From assembly GCF_032302195.1 (NCBI RefSeq), contig NZ_CP135275.1:6167501-6231500 (forward strand): a DNA stretch of 64,000 nucleotides, written 5' to 3'. Shown piece by piece: positions 45,015-52,537 of this stretch (the first letter of the stretch is position 1; each line of letters starts with the position of its first letter). The notes under the pieces were generated by a model that saw only the letters and a program-made list of their open reading frames with translations, did not search any database and was not told the origin of the DNA. Source of the stretch: Paenibacillus sp. MMS20-IR301. Its GTDB lineage: Bacteria > Bacillota > Bacilli > Paenibacillales > Paenibacillaceae. The translations under genes and the position numbers were made by a program.

Positions 45015-46092
45015 TCTACGCCTGAGCCTTCGTCTTATCATCTATCTCATAATTATCCTGCTGCTGCTAGCCCTGGTTATAAGTGGTGTGCTGGCCCTCG
45101 TGACGGAGGTGATTCTGCCGCGGGAGGGGAATGAGCAGGATCTCGGGGTATTAATCAGTGTCCCTGCGATCTTCCTTGGCTTCATGATCTTCGCAGGCTG
45201 GTCATTAGGCAGGCCGTTATATTATATTATCCGCAGAATCGACCTGCTGGCGGGCGGAGTATACGCTGATCCGGCAGGTGACCGGAAGATTTATTCCGGT
45301 AAAGCAGCGAGGCTAAAGCGGCCATACCGCCTATTCAAAGAGTTGATTATCCAGCTGCAGGCACTATCTGACGTACTGGAGAACAGCAGTCAGGAACGGA
45401 GACGCCTGGATGCGATGAGAATGGACTGGGTTGCCGGAATCTCCCATGATCTTAAGACGCCGCTTACTTACATCAAAGGATACTCCTCGATGATGCTCTC
45501 GCCGCAATACGAATGGACGAAGGAGGAAACCACTCTGTTTCTGACAGAAATAGAACGGAAGGCTGATCATATGCAGGAACTTATCGGCGATTTGAATTTG
45601 TCGTTCCGGCTGGATGAGCAGCAGGCTCCTATACAGCTGGAACGGACCGATCTGGTTGAATTTGTACGGCGGATTGTAGCTGATATATCTAACGATCCCC
45701 GTGCGGGCCGGTATTCCCTGATCTTCGGAGCCGCGAAGCCCCATATGGAAACTGTGCTGGACCGAAGACTCCTGGGGCGGGCGCTGCATAACCTGATTCT
45801 CAACGCGGTCCTTCATAACCCTCCCGGCACCCGTGTTAAGGTTCACATCAGGCAAACTGCCCGGCTGGAGATTGATATTGCAGATGATGGAGCCGGGATG
45901 AGTGAGGAGAGCGTCGAGCGGTTGTTCGATAAATATTACCGAGGTACCTCTACCGATATCTTATCGGAGGGAACCGGACTTGGCATGGCGATAGCGCGGC
46001 AGCTGGTGCTGGCTCACGAAGGAGATATTAGTGTTGCCAGCCGTCTTAATGAAGGTACGGTAATTACCGTAGCCCTGCCGCTCTATAATTAA
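45004..46092 (+). CDS. Membrane histidine kinase
   Basis: The 362-residue kinase has two N-terminal helices (about 10-35 and 52-75) with only a short external loop, then a HisKA domain with His148 in GISHDLKTP and a HATPase with ADDGAGMSEESV and GTGLGMAIARQLV. The small sensory loop resembles intramembrane-sensing kinases that work with ABC exporters in cell-envelope stress responses. It is paired with the preceding regulator. The signal is not known. Confidence 0.88.
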   Translation: MKTNLRLSLRLIIYLIIILLLLALVISGVLALVTEVILPREGNEQDLGVLISVPAIFLGFMIFAGWSLGRPLYYIIRRIDLLAGGVYADPAGDRKIYSGKAARLKRPYRLFKELIIQLQALSDVLENSSQERRRLDAMRMDWVAGISHDLKTPLTYIKGYSSMMLSPQYEWTKEETTLFLTEIERKADHMQELIGDLNLSFRLDEQQAPIQLERTDLVEFVRRIVADISNDPRAGRYSLIFGAAKPHMETVLDRRLLGRALHNLILNAVLHNPPGTRVKVHIRQTARLEIDIADDGAGMSEESVERLFDKYYRGTSTDILSEGTGLGMAIARQLVLAHEGDISVASRLNEGTVITVALPLYN

Positions 46093-46165
46093 GCTGAATG
46101 TAGCCTGGTGTTTACTCCAATGTTACTTTGGGCCCCTACAATAAAAGCCATAGGGGGGAATGAAT

Positions 46166-47038
46166 ATGCTGGAGATAGATCAGGTCAGCAAGCAATACAA
46201 GAAAGGGGTCTGGGCGCTGCGGGAGAGCAGCCTGCAGCTTAGGCCAGGCATTATAGGTCTGCTAGGTCCTAACGGTGCAGGTAAATCAACGCTGATGCGG
46301 ATTATTGCAACAATTTCACGGCCGACGAGCGGAAAGGTTATCTGGAACGGTATGGATATTCACAGGAAGCCTGATGAGCTTCGCCGGGTTCTGGGATATT
46401 TGCCGCAGGACTTTGGCGTGTATCCGCATTTGAATCCGCTGGAGTTTCTCGAATACGCAGCTGCTTTGAAAGGTCTTGGCGGCCGTACGTTAAAAGCGCG
46501 TGTAACAGGACTCCTGGAACTACTGAACCTACAGCATGTCGCGAAGCGCCCCATCGGCAGCTTCTCCGGGGGGATGCGCCAGCGGATCGGTATTGCCCAG
46601 GCACTGCTGAACGACCCGAGCCTGCTGATTATTGACGAACCGACTGTAGGTCTGGACCCGGAGGAGCGGATGCGTTTCCGCAGTCTGCTTACAGAATTGT
46701 CCGGGGGGCGGACAATTCTATTCTCAACTCACGTGATTTCCGATATTGAGGCTGTCGCAGATCAGGTTGCCCTGCTGTCCCGGGGCCGGCTCATGGCCTA
46801 TTCTGATCCTGTCTCGCTACTCTGCAGTGTACAAGGTAAAGTGTGGTCGGTCCTCATTCCGGATGAAGAATTTCAGGAGAAGCGTGCCGGGTGGATTGTC
46901 AGCGGGACGATCCGGCAGCAAACAGGGCTGCTGGTCCGGATCATCTCGGAAGCCCGGCCGCTGCCACAGGCTATAGAAGTATCGCCAACCCTTGAAGAGG
47001 CCTACCTGTACACCAGGGCCATGCAGGAGGAAATCTGA
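46166..47038 (+). CDS. ABC exporter ATP-binding protein
   Basis: The 290-residue ATPase has Walker A GPNGAGKST, signature SFSGGMRQR and Walker B LLIIDEPTVGLDPE, in the group that pairs with ABC-2 permeases. ATG 46166 is better spaced from AGGGGGG than ATG 46160. It lies 73 bases after the kinase gene and is coupled to the permease gene. Antimicrobial peptide or lipid-linked substrate export is a common role of such loci but is not shown here. Confidence 0.88.
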   Translation: MLEIDQVSKQYKKGVWALRESSLQLRPGIIGLLGPNGAGKSTLMRIIATISRPTSGKVIWNGMDIHRKPDELRRVLGYLPQDFGVYPHLNPLEFLEYAAALKGLGGRTLKARVTGLLELLNLQHVAKRPIGSFSGGMRQRIGIAQALLNDPSLLIIDEPTVGLDPEERMRFRSLLTELSGGRTILFSTHVISDIEAVADQVALLSRGRLMAYSDPVSLLCSVQGKVWSVLIPDEEFQEKRAGWIVSGTIRQQTGLLVRIISEARPLPQAIEVSPTLEEAYLYTRAMQEEI

Positions 47039-47039
47039 A

Positions 47040-48626
47040 ATGGGTGCTATCCGTGCAGTCTATCATATTGCCCGGGCTGATTATCTCGAAAGAATCAGAC
47101 ATTACTCGTTTATGGTGATACTCGGAATAACCGTGCTGGCGGCGTATTACTTTGTTCCCCCGGCAGAGGCTGGTTATACGGTCCTTTATCTTGACGGGTA
47201 CCGCGGAATTTACAATTCGGCCTGGATTGGCGGCTCAGTCGCTGTGTCTACCACCTTATTGCTGTCCCTGCTGGGCTTTTATCTGGTTAAGAATAGCATC
47301 CGGCGGGATGAGATAACTGGAGTCGGGCAGATTATTGCCGCCTCCTCCGTGAAGAAGCTGTATTATCTGCTTGGGAAATCAATCAGCAACTTCGCCGTTC
47401 TGTCTTCTATTGTTGGGGCTGTTATGGCAGCATCGCTGATTATGCAGCAGGTCCGGGGAGAGGACTCATCGGTTCAATTCTGGCCGCTCGTATCCCCCTT
47501 TCTGTTCCTTGCACTTCCAATCCTGTTTGTGGTTGCTGCATTGGCCGTATGGTTTGAGACATGCCGTCTGCTCAGGGGAACGCTGGGGAATGTCCTCTAT
47601 TTCATTCTTTACCTGCTGTTCACTGCGGGCTCGAGTGTAATAGCAGTTGGGCCTAAGCTCATTATTTCAGCAATGCAGAAGGAGCTGCTTACACATCTTC
47701 CTGAATCATCCGGATCTTACGGAATGGGGATCCTTATACTGGAGGAGCCGCTCCGGCTGTTTGAATGGCAGGGGGTGAACTGGACCCGGGCGCTGGTGTC
47801 ACAGCAGTTGCTGCTGCTTCCGTTAGCACTGCTGCTCATTGCTGCAGCTGCTTTTAAGTTTCATGGATTCAGGGAGGGCGATGCAGCAGTAAGAAAAAAT
47901 TTGAATACGGATAAAGAGCAGTCTGCTACGGATAACAACGAAATTGAGCTGGATAGTTTCGGCGGAAATCCTGTCTCCGGCGTTTGCATATCAACACTCC
48001 CCGCTGTAGATGGTAAATATTCTTTTCCGGCCCTGGTACATGCAGAGTGGCGCCTGATGATGAAGAGCGCTTCACGGGGCTGGGCAATCATTGCCGGAAG
48101 CCTGTTTATTCTTTGTCTTGCTGTACCAGCATCAGTCTCGGCAGAATGGTTGATCTGGCCTGCTGTCTGGATCTGGCCGTTGACTTTCTGGTCCGGAATG
48201 GGCAGCCGGGAGACATGTTACCAGACAGAATATCTTGTAGCCTCCAGCCCGCGCTATGTTTACCGCCAGCTAACTGCGGTGTGGCTCTCCGGAGTAATGC
48301 TTGCCGGTATTTCAGGGGGAGGGATGATTCTGAGAATGATCCTTGAAGGAGATGCAGAACATCTGTTGTATACTGCGTCCGCGGTTATTCTGATTCCCAG
48401 CCTGGCTCTCGCATGCGGAGTATTGACCCGGACGGGCCGTACCTTTGAAGTAATATATCTGATCATCTGGTATTTGGGTCCGTTCAGTAAATTGCCGTAC
48501 ATTGATTTCCTGAGTATAGGGACAGCAGGAGGGGAAGCGGCGCCGGGAGTTCTGAGTTATATAATGATCAGTATAGCAATGTTATTTGTGGCCTACATGT
48601 TCAGAAGACGTCTGGACCAGGGCTAA
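47040..48626 (+). CDS. ABC-2 type permease
   Basis: The 528-residue integral membrane protein has about twelve hydrophobic helices in two blocks, separated by a hydrophilic stretch near residues 285-335 (NTDKEQSATDNNEIEL). The first block opens with ARADYLERIRHYSFMVILG, typical of ABC-2 permeases. ATG 47040 follows the ATPase stop after one base, with AGGAGG nine bases upstream. A longer frame from 46992 lies inside the ATPase gene and is rejected. Confidence 0.85.
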   Translation: MGAIRAVYHIARADYLERIRHYSFMVILGITVLAAYYFVPPAEAGYTVLYLDGYRGIYNSAWIGGSVAVSTTLLLSLLGFYLVKNSIRRDEITGVGQIIAASSVKKLYYLLGKSISNFAVLSSIVGAVMAASLIMQQVRGEDSSVQFWPLVSPFLFLALPILFVVAALAVWFETCRLLRGTLGNVLYFILYLLFTAGSSVIAVGPKLIISAMQKELLTHLPESSGSYGMGILILEEPLRLFEWQGVNWTRALVSQQLLLLPLALLLIAAAAFKFHGFREGDAAVRKNLNTDKEQSATDNNEIELDSFGGNPVSGVCISTLPAVDGKYSFPALVHAEWRLMMKSASRGWAIIAGSLFILCLAVPASVSAEWLIWPAVWIWPLTFWSGMGSRETCYQTEYLVASSPRYVYRQLTAVWLSGVMLAGISGGGMILRMILEGDAEHLLYTASAVILIPSLALACGVLTRTGRTFEVIYLIIWYLGPFSKLPYIDFLSIGTAGGEAAPGVLSYIMISIAMLFVAYMFRRRLDQG

Positions 48627-48663
48627 GCTTATTATTAAATAGAGAGATTATGGAGGAACTATC

Positions 48664-48888
48664 ATGAAATCAGTAACATTCTTTAGATATATCACCCCGA
48701 TAGCCTTATCGGGAGCGGGGCTTGGTCTGCTGCTGTTCATACTCACCCGGTCTGGAGTGTTTGAGCTGCCGATTGTAATCGGGACTACTTCTTATGAAGG
48801 AATGGGTTCCTCACTTCTGCTGCTTGTCAGCCCCCCTGTCCTGCTCACCCTGCTGGGCTGTGTCTTTTACTTATTCCGGAAGAGATAG
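48664..48888 (+). CDS. Small two-helix membrane protein
   Basis: The 74-residue product has two hydrophobic segments (about 10-28 and 50-70) and a basic tail (FRKR). ATG 48664 follows ATGGAGGAACTATC, a good ribosome site. It is 37 bases after the permease gene and probably belongs to the same operon, perhaps as an accessory subunit or immunity-like protein. I do not recognise its family. Confidence 0.65.
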   Translation: MKSVTFFRYITPIALSGAGLGLLLFILTRSGVFELPIVIGTTSYEGMGSSLLLLVSPPVLLTLLGCVFYLFRKR

Positions 48889-48911
48889 CATCTGGTATAG
48901 TCTGTGAAAAC

Positions 48912-48940
48912 TCAAAAAAAGCCCCCATACGGGAGCTTTA
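48912..48940 (-). terminator. Terminator of the three-helix membrane protein gene
   Basis: On the minus strand AAAGCTCCC and GGGGGCTTT form a compact hairpin followed by TTTTTTTGAG. Confidence 0.7.
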
Positions 48941-48990
48941 AGTAATAAACGTATTATAGTCCCGGCAATGCGGGTTGGACTTGAATCATG

Positions 48991-49317
48991 CTACTCTTCC
49001 CGGGAGCTGTCCTGCTGCTCTCCTCCTGCATCAGCCAGCCGGGCATTGTCATGGCGGCGGGCGGCCAGCCAGATGCTTCCGGTGAACAATACAACCAGGC
49101 CGAGAATAATTCCGAAACGCCAGTCGCCTGCCTTGAAATTCAGCTGGAGTACGGCCAGCACCAGGGCAACCTGGGTCCAGACCAGTGTCCGTTTGCGGAA
49201 AGCGGTGATATCTCCGGCCATCTTCGGCATGCCGCGGATGATGCGGTAGGCAAGGATTGCAAGAATCAGCGCAAAGATGGCTGTTCCGGCAATTTCACCT
49301 GTAGTTAATCCATTCAT
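48991..49317 (-). CDS. Three-helix membrane protein of unknown function
   Basis: The 108-residue protein (ATG 49317, AAAGGA upstream) has three hydrophobic helices at about residues 8-26, 44-60 and 68-85, and a polar Glu/Asp-rich tail. I do not recognise a family. It is transcribed alone, with its own promoter bearing an inverted repeat and its own terminator. Nothing nearby suggests its role. Confidence 0.65.
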   Translation of the reverse strand: MNGLTTGEIAGTAIFALILAILAYRIIRGMPKMAGDITAFRKRTLVWTQVALVLAVLQLNFKAGDWRFGIILGLVVLFTGSIWLAARRHDNARLADAGGEQQDSSREE

Positions 49318-49336
49318 GGTCTCAAAATCCTTTCGG

Positions 49337-49385
49337 GTTAACATCAGTGTTAACTACAGTATAACGGTCTGCGGATTATTTACAA
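49337..49385 (-). promoter_or_regulatory. Promoter with GTTAACA...TGTTAAC operator
   Basis: On the minus strand TTGTAA (49385-49380) and TATACT (49363-49358) are 16 bases apart. An inverted repeat, GTTAACA-N4-TGTTAAC (49337-49354), begins four bases after the -10 box, a position suited to repression. Confidence 0.5.
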
Positions 49386-49393
49386 AACCAGTC

Positions 49394-51535
49394 TTACGAA
49401 GCCAGCTTGCGGATTTCATCCGCCGGAAGCGGCGGGAAGAACAGGAAGCCCTGTATATGCGGGCAGTTATGCTCCACCAGGAAGGCAAGCTGCTCAGCCG
49501 TCTCCACCCCTTCGGCAATCAGGTCATAGCCCAGCTGTGAGGCCACAAAGACGATGGATTTGATAATGGTCTCATCAATGGAGCTGACGCCGATTCCGGT
49601 GATGAAGGTCCGGTCAATCTTGATTTTATTTACGGGAAAATGCTTCAGGTAATTCAAGGAAGAATATTTCGTGCCGAAATCATCAATGGACACGATGATT
49701 CCGTGATCACGCATCTGCTGCAGCAGCGGATAATGCTCCTCCAGCAATGCGGTGCTCTCGGTAATCTCGAATTCCAGCACGCCCGTATCCAGTCCGTATT
49801 GTTCCAGCACAGCGAACAGATTCTCAATCAGATTGCGGTTATAGAACCAGCTGTTCGAGATATTAATTGAAGTCCGCAGCAGCGGCATGCCCATGCCGCG
49901 CCATTCACAGAGCTGGCGGCATACCTCGCGGAGCACCCAGTCCGTAAGCTGGATCATCAGTCCGGCCTCCTCTACAGCGCTGATGAAGGTTCCGGGTCCG
50001 ATCAGCCCCTTCTCGGGGTGATTCCAGCGGATCAGCGCCTCCATGCCAACCATTTTTCCTGTAAGCGCATTGATCTGCGGCTGATAGTAGAGCACGAATT
50101 CCTCCCGCTCCAGTGCAGAGTGCAAATACTTGGCAATCATGGTCTTCTGCTCCAGCTTCTCGCGCAGCTCCCAGTCAAAGATGAAGAAATTCGTATGCTC
50201 CAGTGACTTGGCCTGATACATCGACATATCCGCAAATTTGAGGAGATCGTCAGTCTTCTGGGAATGCTCAGGGTACAGCGAGACCCCGATGCTGGTGGAT
50301 AAGCTGAGATGAGCTCCGGAGATCAGCAGTGTCTGTGAGATCAGCAGGCTGATCTCACCCGCAATGACCGGAATTTGCCCCGGCGGCAGATCGGGGAAGA
50401 CCATAACGAATTCATCCCCGCCGGTGCGGGCGAACAGCTTGAAGGGCAGGTCAGCCGATTTCAGCCGTCCGGCCAGGATTTTGATTACCTGGTCGCCGGT
50501 AGAATGACCCAGTGTATCGTTAATCTCCTTGAACCGGTTGAGGTCGAAGAAGAACAGGGTGTAGGTCTGGGTCGGTTCCGAGCTCTGCAGCAAACGCTCA
50601 AATTCATCCATGAAAAACCGCCGGTTCGGGATTTCCGTCAGGCTGTCATAATGCGCAAGCTTTTCGTACAGCCGTTTGGAAATGCGCAGATCCCGGGTCC
50701 GGATGCTGACCACCCGCTCCAGCTCATGGTTGAACCGGCTTTGATACCAGAACACATAGACAATAAAGGCAATTACAAGCAAACACGCAATATCAATCCA
50801 TAGCACACTGCGGAATACCTGCCATTTCTTATGGGCGGGCAGGGAAATACCCATCAGCCAGTGCTGATTGTAGGCCGTAACAGGAACCGTAAGCTGCGGG
50901 TCAGCAGAATGTGTTTTATTGCCGAAAAGGAAGGTGTGATCCCCGGCAGTCACATAAATATTGCTGTCCTCAAGGGTCAGCTGATTAACAATATTATCGA
51001 TTTTGACTGTGACAGAGACGATGCCCTCATAGGAATTGCCATTATAAATGGCTTGCCGGATCACCATGCCATAGCCGCCTTGGGCGAGCGTGCGGGGCCC
51101 GTCTACTGTAATGCCGCGGGAACGTATCGTTTCTTGGATCATGCCGGGAGTGGACAGGGAGGAATCCAGCAGGAGGCTTTTGCCCAGAATGGCTGTATTG
51201 CCTGCAAGTGGATAGAGATAGCGGATAAGCCCGTCAGGAGCAATCATGATATTCGTAATATTGCTGGAATTGTTGTATGCCGTTTCCAGATAGTTATGGA
51301 TCAGCAGCGGATCGGCATCGAAGCCAACCGTTTGAATGAAGGAGCTGACGCCTTTGACAATGGAAACCCGTTCCTCGATATTTGAGGTCAGCATGACTGC
51401 CTGTGAGGCGAGGTCAGCCTTTTCAGCCCGGTATTCGCGGCCTAGTGACACGGAATAATAATAGAAAAGCGAGAGCTGCAGCACGACTAAGAAGCCAATA
51501 ATAATAGTTAAAGGCTTTTTATTAATGAAAGCCAT
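49394..51535 (-). CDS. Membrane GGDEF-EAL cyclic di-GMP protein
   Basis: The 713-residue protein has an N-terminal helix, an extracellular Cache-like region (about 35-245), a second helix near 250-270, a GGDEF domain with intact GGDEF but no RxxD inhibitory site at the usual spacing, and an EAL domain with EALIRW and the later EGVET motif. Both cyclase and phosphodiesterase activities are possible. ATG 51535 has GGAGG upstream. It lies downstream of the acetate-transporter gene on the same strand. Confidence 0.88.
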   Translation of the reverse strand: MAFINKKPLTIIIGFLVVLQLSLFYYYSVSLGREYRAEKADLASQAVMLTSNIEERVSIVKGVSSFIQTVGFDADPLLIHNYLETAYNNSSNITNIMIAPDGLIRYLYPLAGNTAILGKSLLLDSSLSTPGMIQETIRSRGITVDGPRTLAQGGYGMVIRQAIYNGNSYEGIVSVTVKIDNIVNQLTLEDSNIYVTAGDHTFLFGNKTHSADPQLTVPVTAYNQHWLMGISLPAHKKWQVFRSVLWIDIACLLVIAFIVYVFWYQSRFNHELERVVSIRTRDLRISKRLYEKLAHYDSLTEIPNRRFFMDEFERLLQSSEPTQTYTLFFFDLNRFKEINDTLGHSTGDQVIKILAGRLKSADLPFKLFARTGGDEFVMVFPDLPPGQIPVIAGEISLLISQTLLISGAHLSLSTSIGVSLYPEHSQKTDDLLKFADMSMYQAKSLEHTNFFIFDWELREKLEQKTMIAKYLHSALEREEFVLYYQPQINALTGKMVGMEALIRWNHPEKGLIGPGTFISAVEEAGLMIQLTDWVLREVCRQLCEWRGMGMPLLRTSINISNSWFYNRNLIENLFAVLEQYGLDTGVLEFEITESTALLEEHYPLLQQMRDHGIIVSIDDFGTKYSSLNYLKHFPVNKIKIDRTFITGIGVSSIDETIIKSIVFVASQLGYDLIAEGVETAEQLAFLVEHNCPHIQGFLFFPPLPADEIRKLAS

Positions 51536-51699
51536 GGATTGCCTCCGATACCCGAAAAATTAAAGCAGTATATTGCGTATTCCCTAATAACAGTTCCTGC
51601 ACCGCAGAAAAATGTCGAGATATGTCGTAGGTGTCTCTATAGCATGTCATTTTTATCGCCTTTGCGCAAGGAAAAACGTAATAACCGGCTGTACAAATT

Positions 51700-51748
51700 T
51701 AAAACGGATAAAAACCGTCAGCCTAAGGGCGACAAGTATTTATCCGTT
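51700..51748 (-). terminator. Possible terminator after the acetate-uptake gene
   Basis: On the minus strand AACGGATAA pairs with TTATCCGTT over a long loop, followed by TTAAATTT. The 258-base gap around it has no supported ORF. Confidence 0.4.
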
Positions 51749-51793
51749 GCTCTTGAGATGTATATCATTTTCAATTCCGCAGGACAGCCGGAA

Positions 51794-52417
51794 CTACTTC
51801 TTGAAGATACGCAGCGGAGCTCCAACCGGCAGGAAGGTGCGTCCGAAATGGGCATTCAGCACAGATGCGCCGCAGCCGTAAAGCGATACGATTCCGATAG
51901 CCATTTCCGAGACAGCAGCCAGCTTATGGAAGAATTCTGCAGCTACGCCGAAGGAATCCATAGCCAGGCCAATGAACAGGAAGTCGATGAGGATGAAGAT
52001 CACCAGCAGCACGCGGTTTGCTTCAACGGCACCCAGAGTCATGAATAATGTAAATACAAGATATCCGACAAAAACAAATCCGAGCTGCTTGGGATCAACG
52101 CCTTCTGCCAGCACTGTACCGAATACACCGAGCTTGATCAGCCAGCTTGTACCCATGCCGAACCAGAAGAATGCATAGGCGCCGAAGGCAGTCATGCCGA
52201 AGGTGTTATTGTGCTTGGCATCCTGAATGGATGCGAACAGCTGGGCGAAGGCTCCGAGGAAGATAGCCCAAGGAATACAGTAGCTCAGACCTGTTGTAAT
52301 TTCGAGCTTTTGTGAAGAAGCGACCAAGGTGACGATAGCCAGTCCGAACAAGCCGATGGCGCTGGGGTCGGCGGTAACGATTTTGACGGATTGGGTTGTT
52401 TGCGGTTGCGCTGACAT
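51794..52417 (-). CDS. Acetate uptake transporter (GPR1/FUN34/YaaH family)
   Basis: The 207-residue protein has six helices and family landmarks: DPSAIGLFGLAIVT near the N-terminus, IFLGAFAQLFASI and NTFGMTAFGAYAFFW, corresponding to the SatP-type acetate/succinate channel. ATG 52417 is preceded by GGAGG eleven bases away; an in-frame TTG at 52435 is the alternative. It would take up acetate or related acids. It stands between two GGDEF-EAL genes on the same strand, and a perfect hairpin lies in its leader. Confidence 0.85.
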   Translation of the reverse strand: MSAQPQTTQSVKIVTADPSAIGLFGLAIVTLVASSQKLEITTGLSYCIPWAIFLGAFAQLFASIQDAKHNNTFGMTAFGAYAFFWFGMGTSWLIKLGVFGTVLAEGVDPKQLGFVFVGYLVFTLFMTLGAVEANRVLLVIFILIDFLFIGLAMDSFGVAAEFFHKLAAVSEMAIGIVSLYGCGASVLNAHFGRTFLPVGAPLRIFKK

Positions 52418-52456
52418 AACAATTAAAGCCTCCAATTTTCATAATTGTTCGCATAG

Positions 52457-52487
52457 GATAACAGCACCCGGAGCGGGTGCTGTTATC
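52457..52487. other. Perfect 14-bp hairpin upstream of the acetate-uptake gene
   Basis: GATAACAGCACCCG and CGGGTGCTGTTATC pair perfectly around GAG. It lies 40 bases before the acetate-transporter start and after the end of the GGDEF-EAL gene. No T-run follows, so it may be a weak terminator or a leader structure. Confidence 0.5.
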
Positions 52488-52537
52488 AGCTTGCCTATCA
52501 TATCATATTGCCCGTAACTTGCCTATAAAAGAAGTGC

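Noticed and set aside
51536..51793. Cyclic di-GMP riboswitch next to the GGDEF-EAL genes
   Set aside because: I looked for the conserved GGGCAAACC / GACGCAAAG elements on both strands in this gap and in the other gaps next to the GGDEF genes and did not find them.
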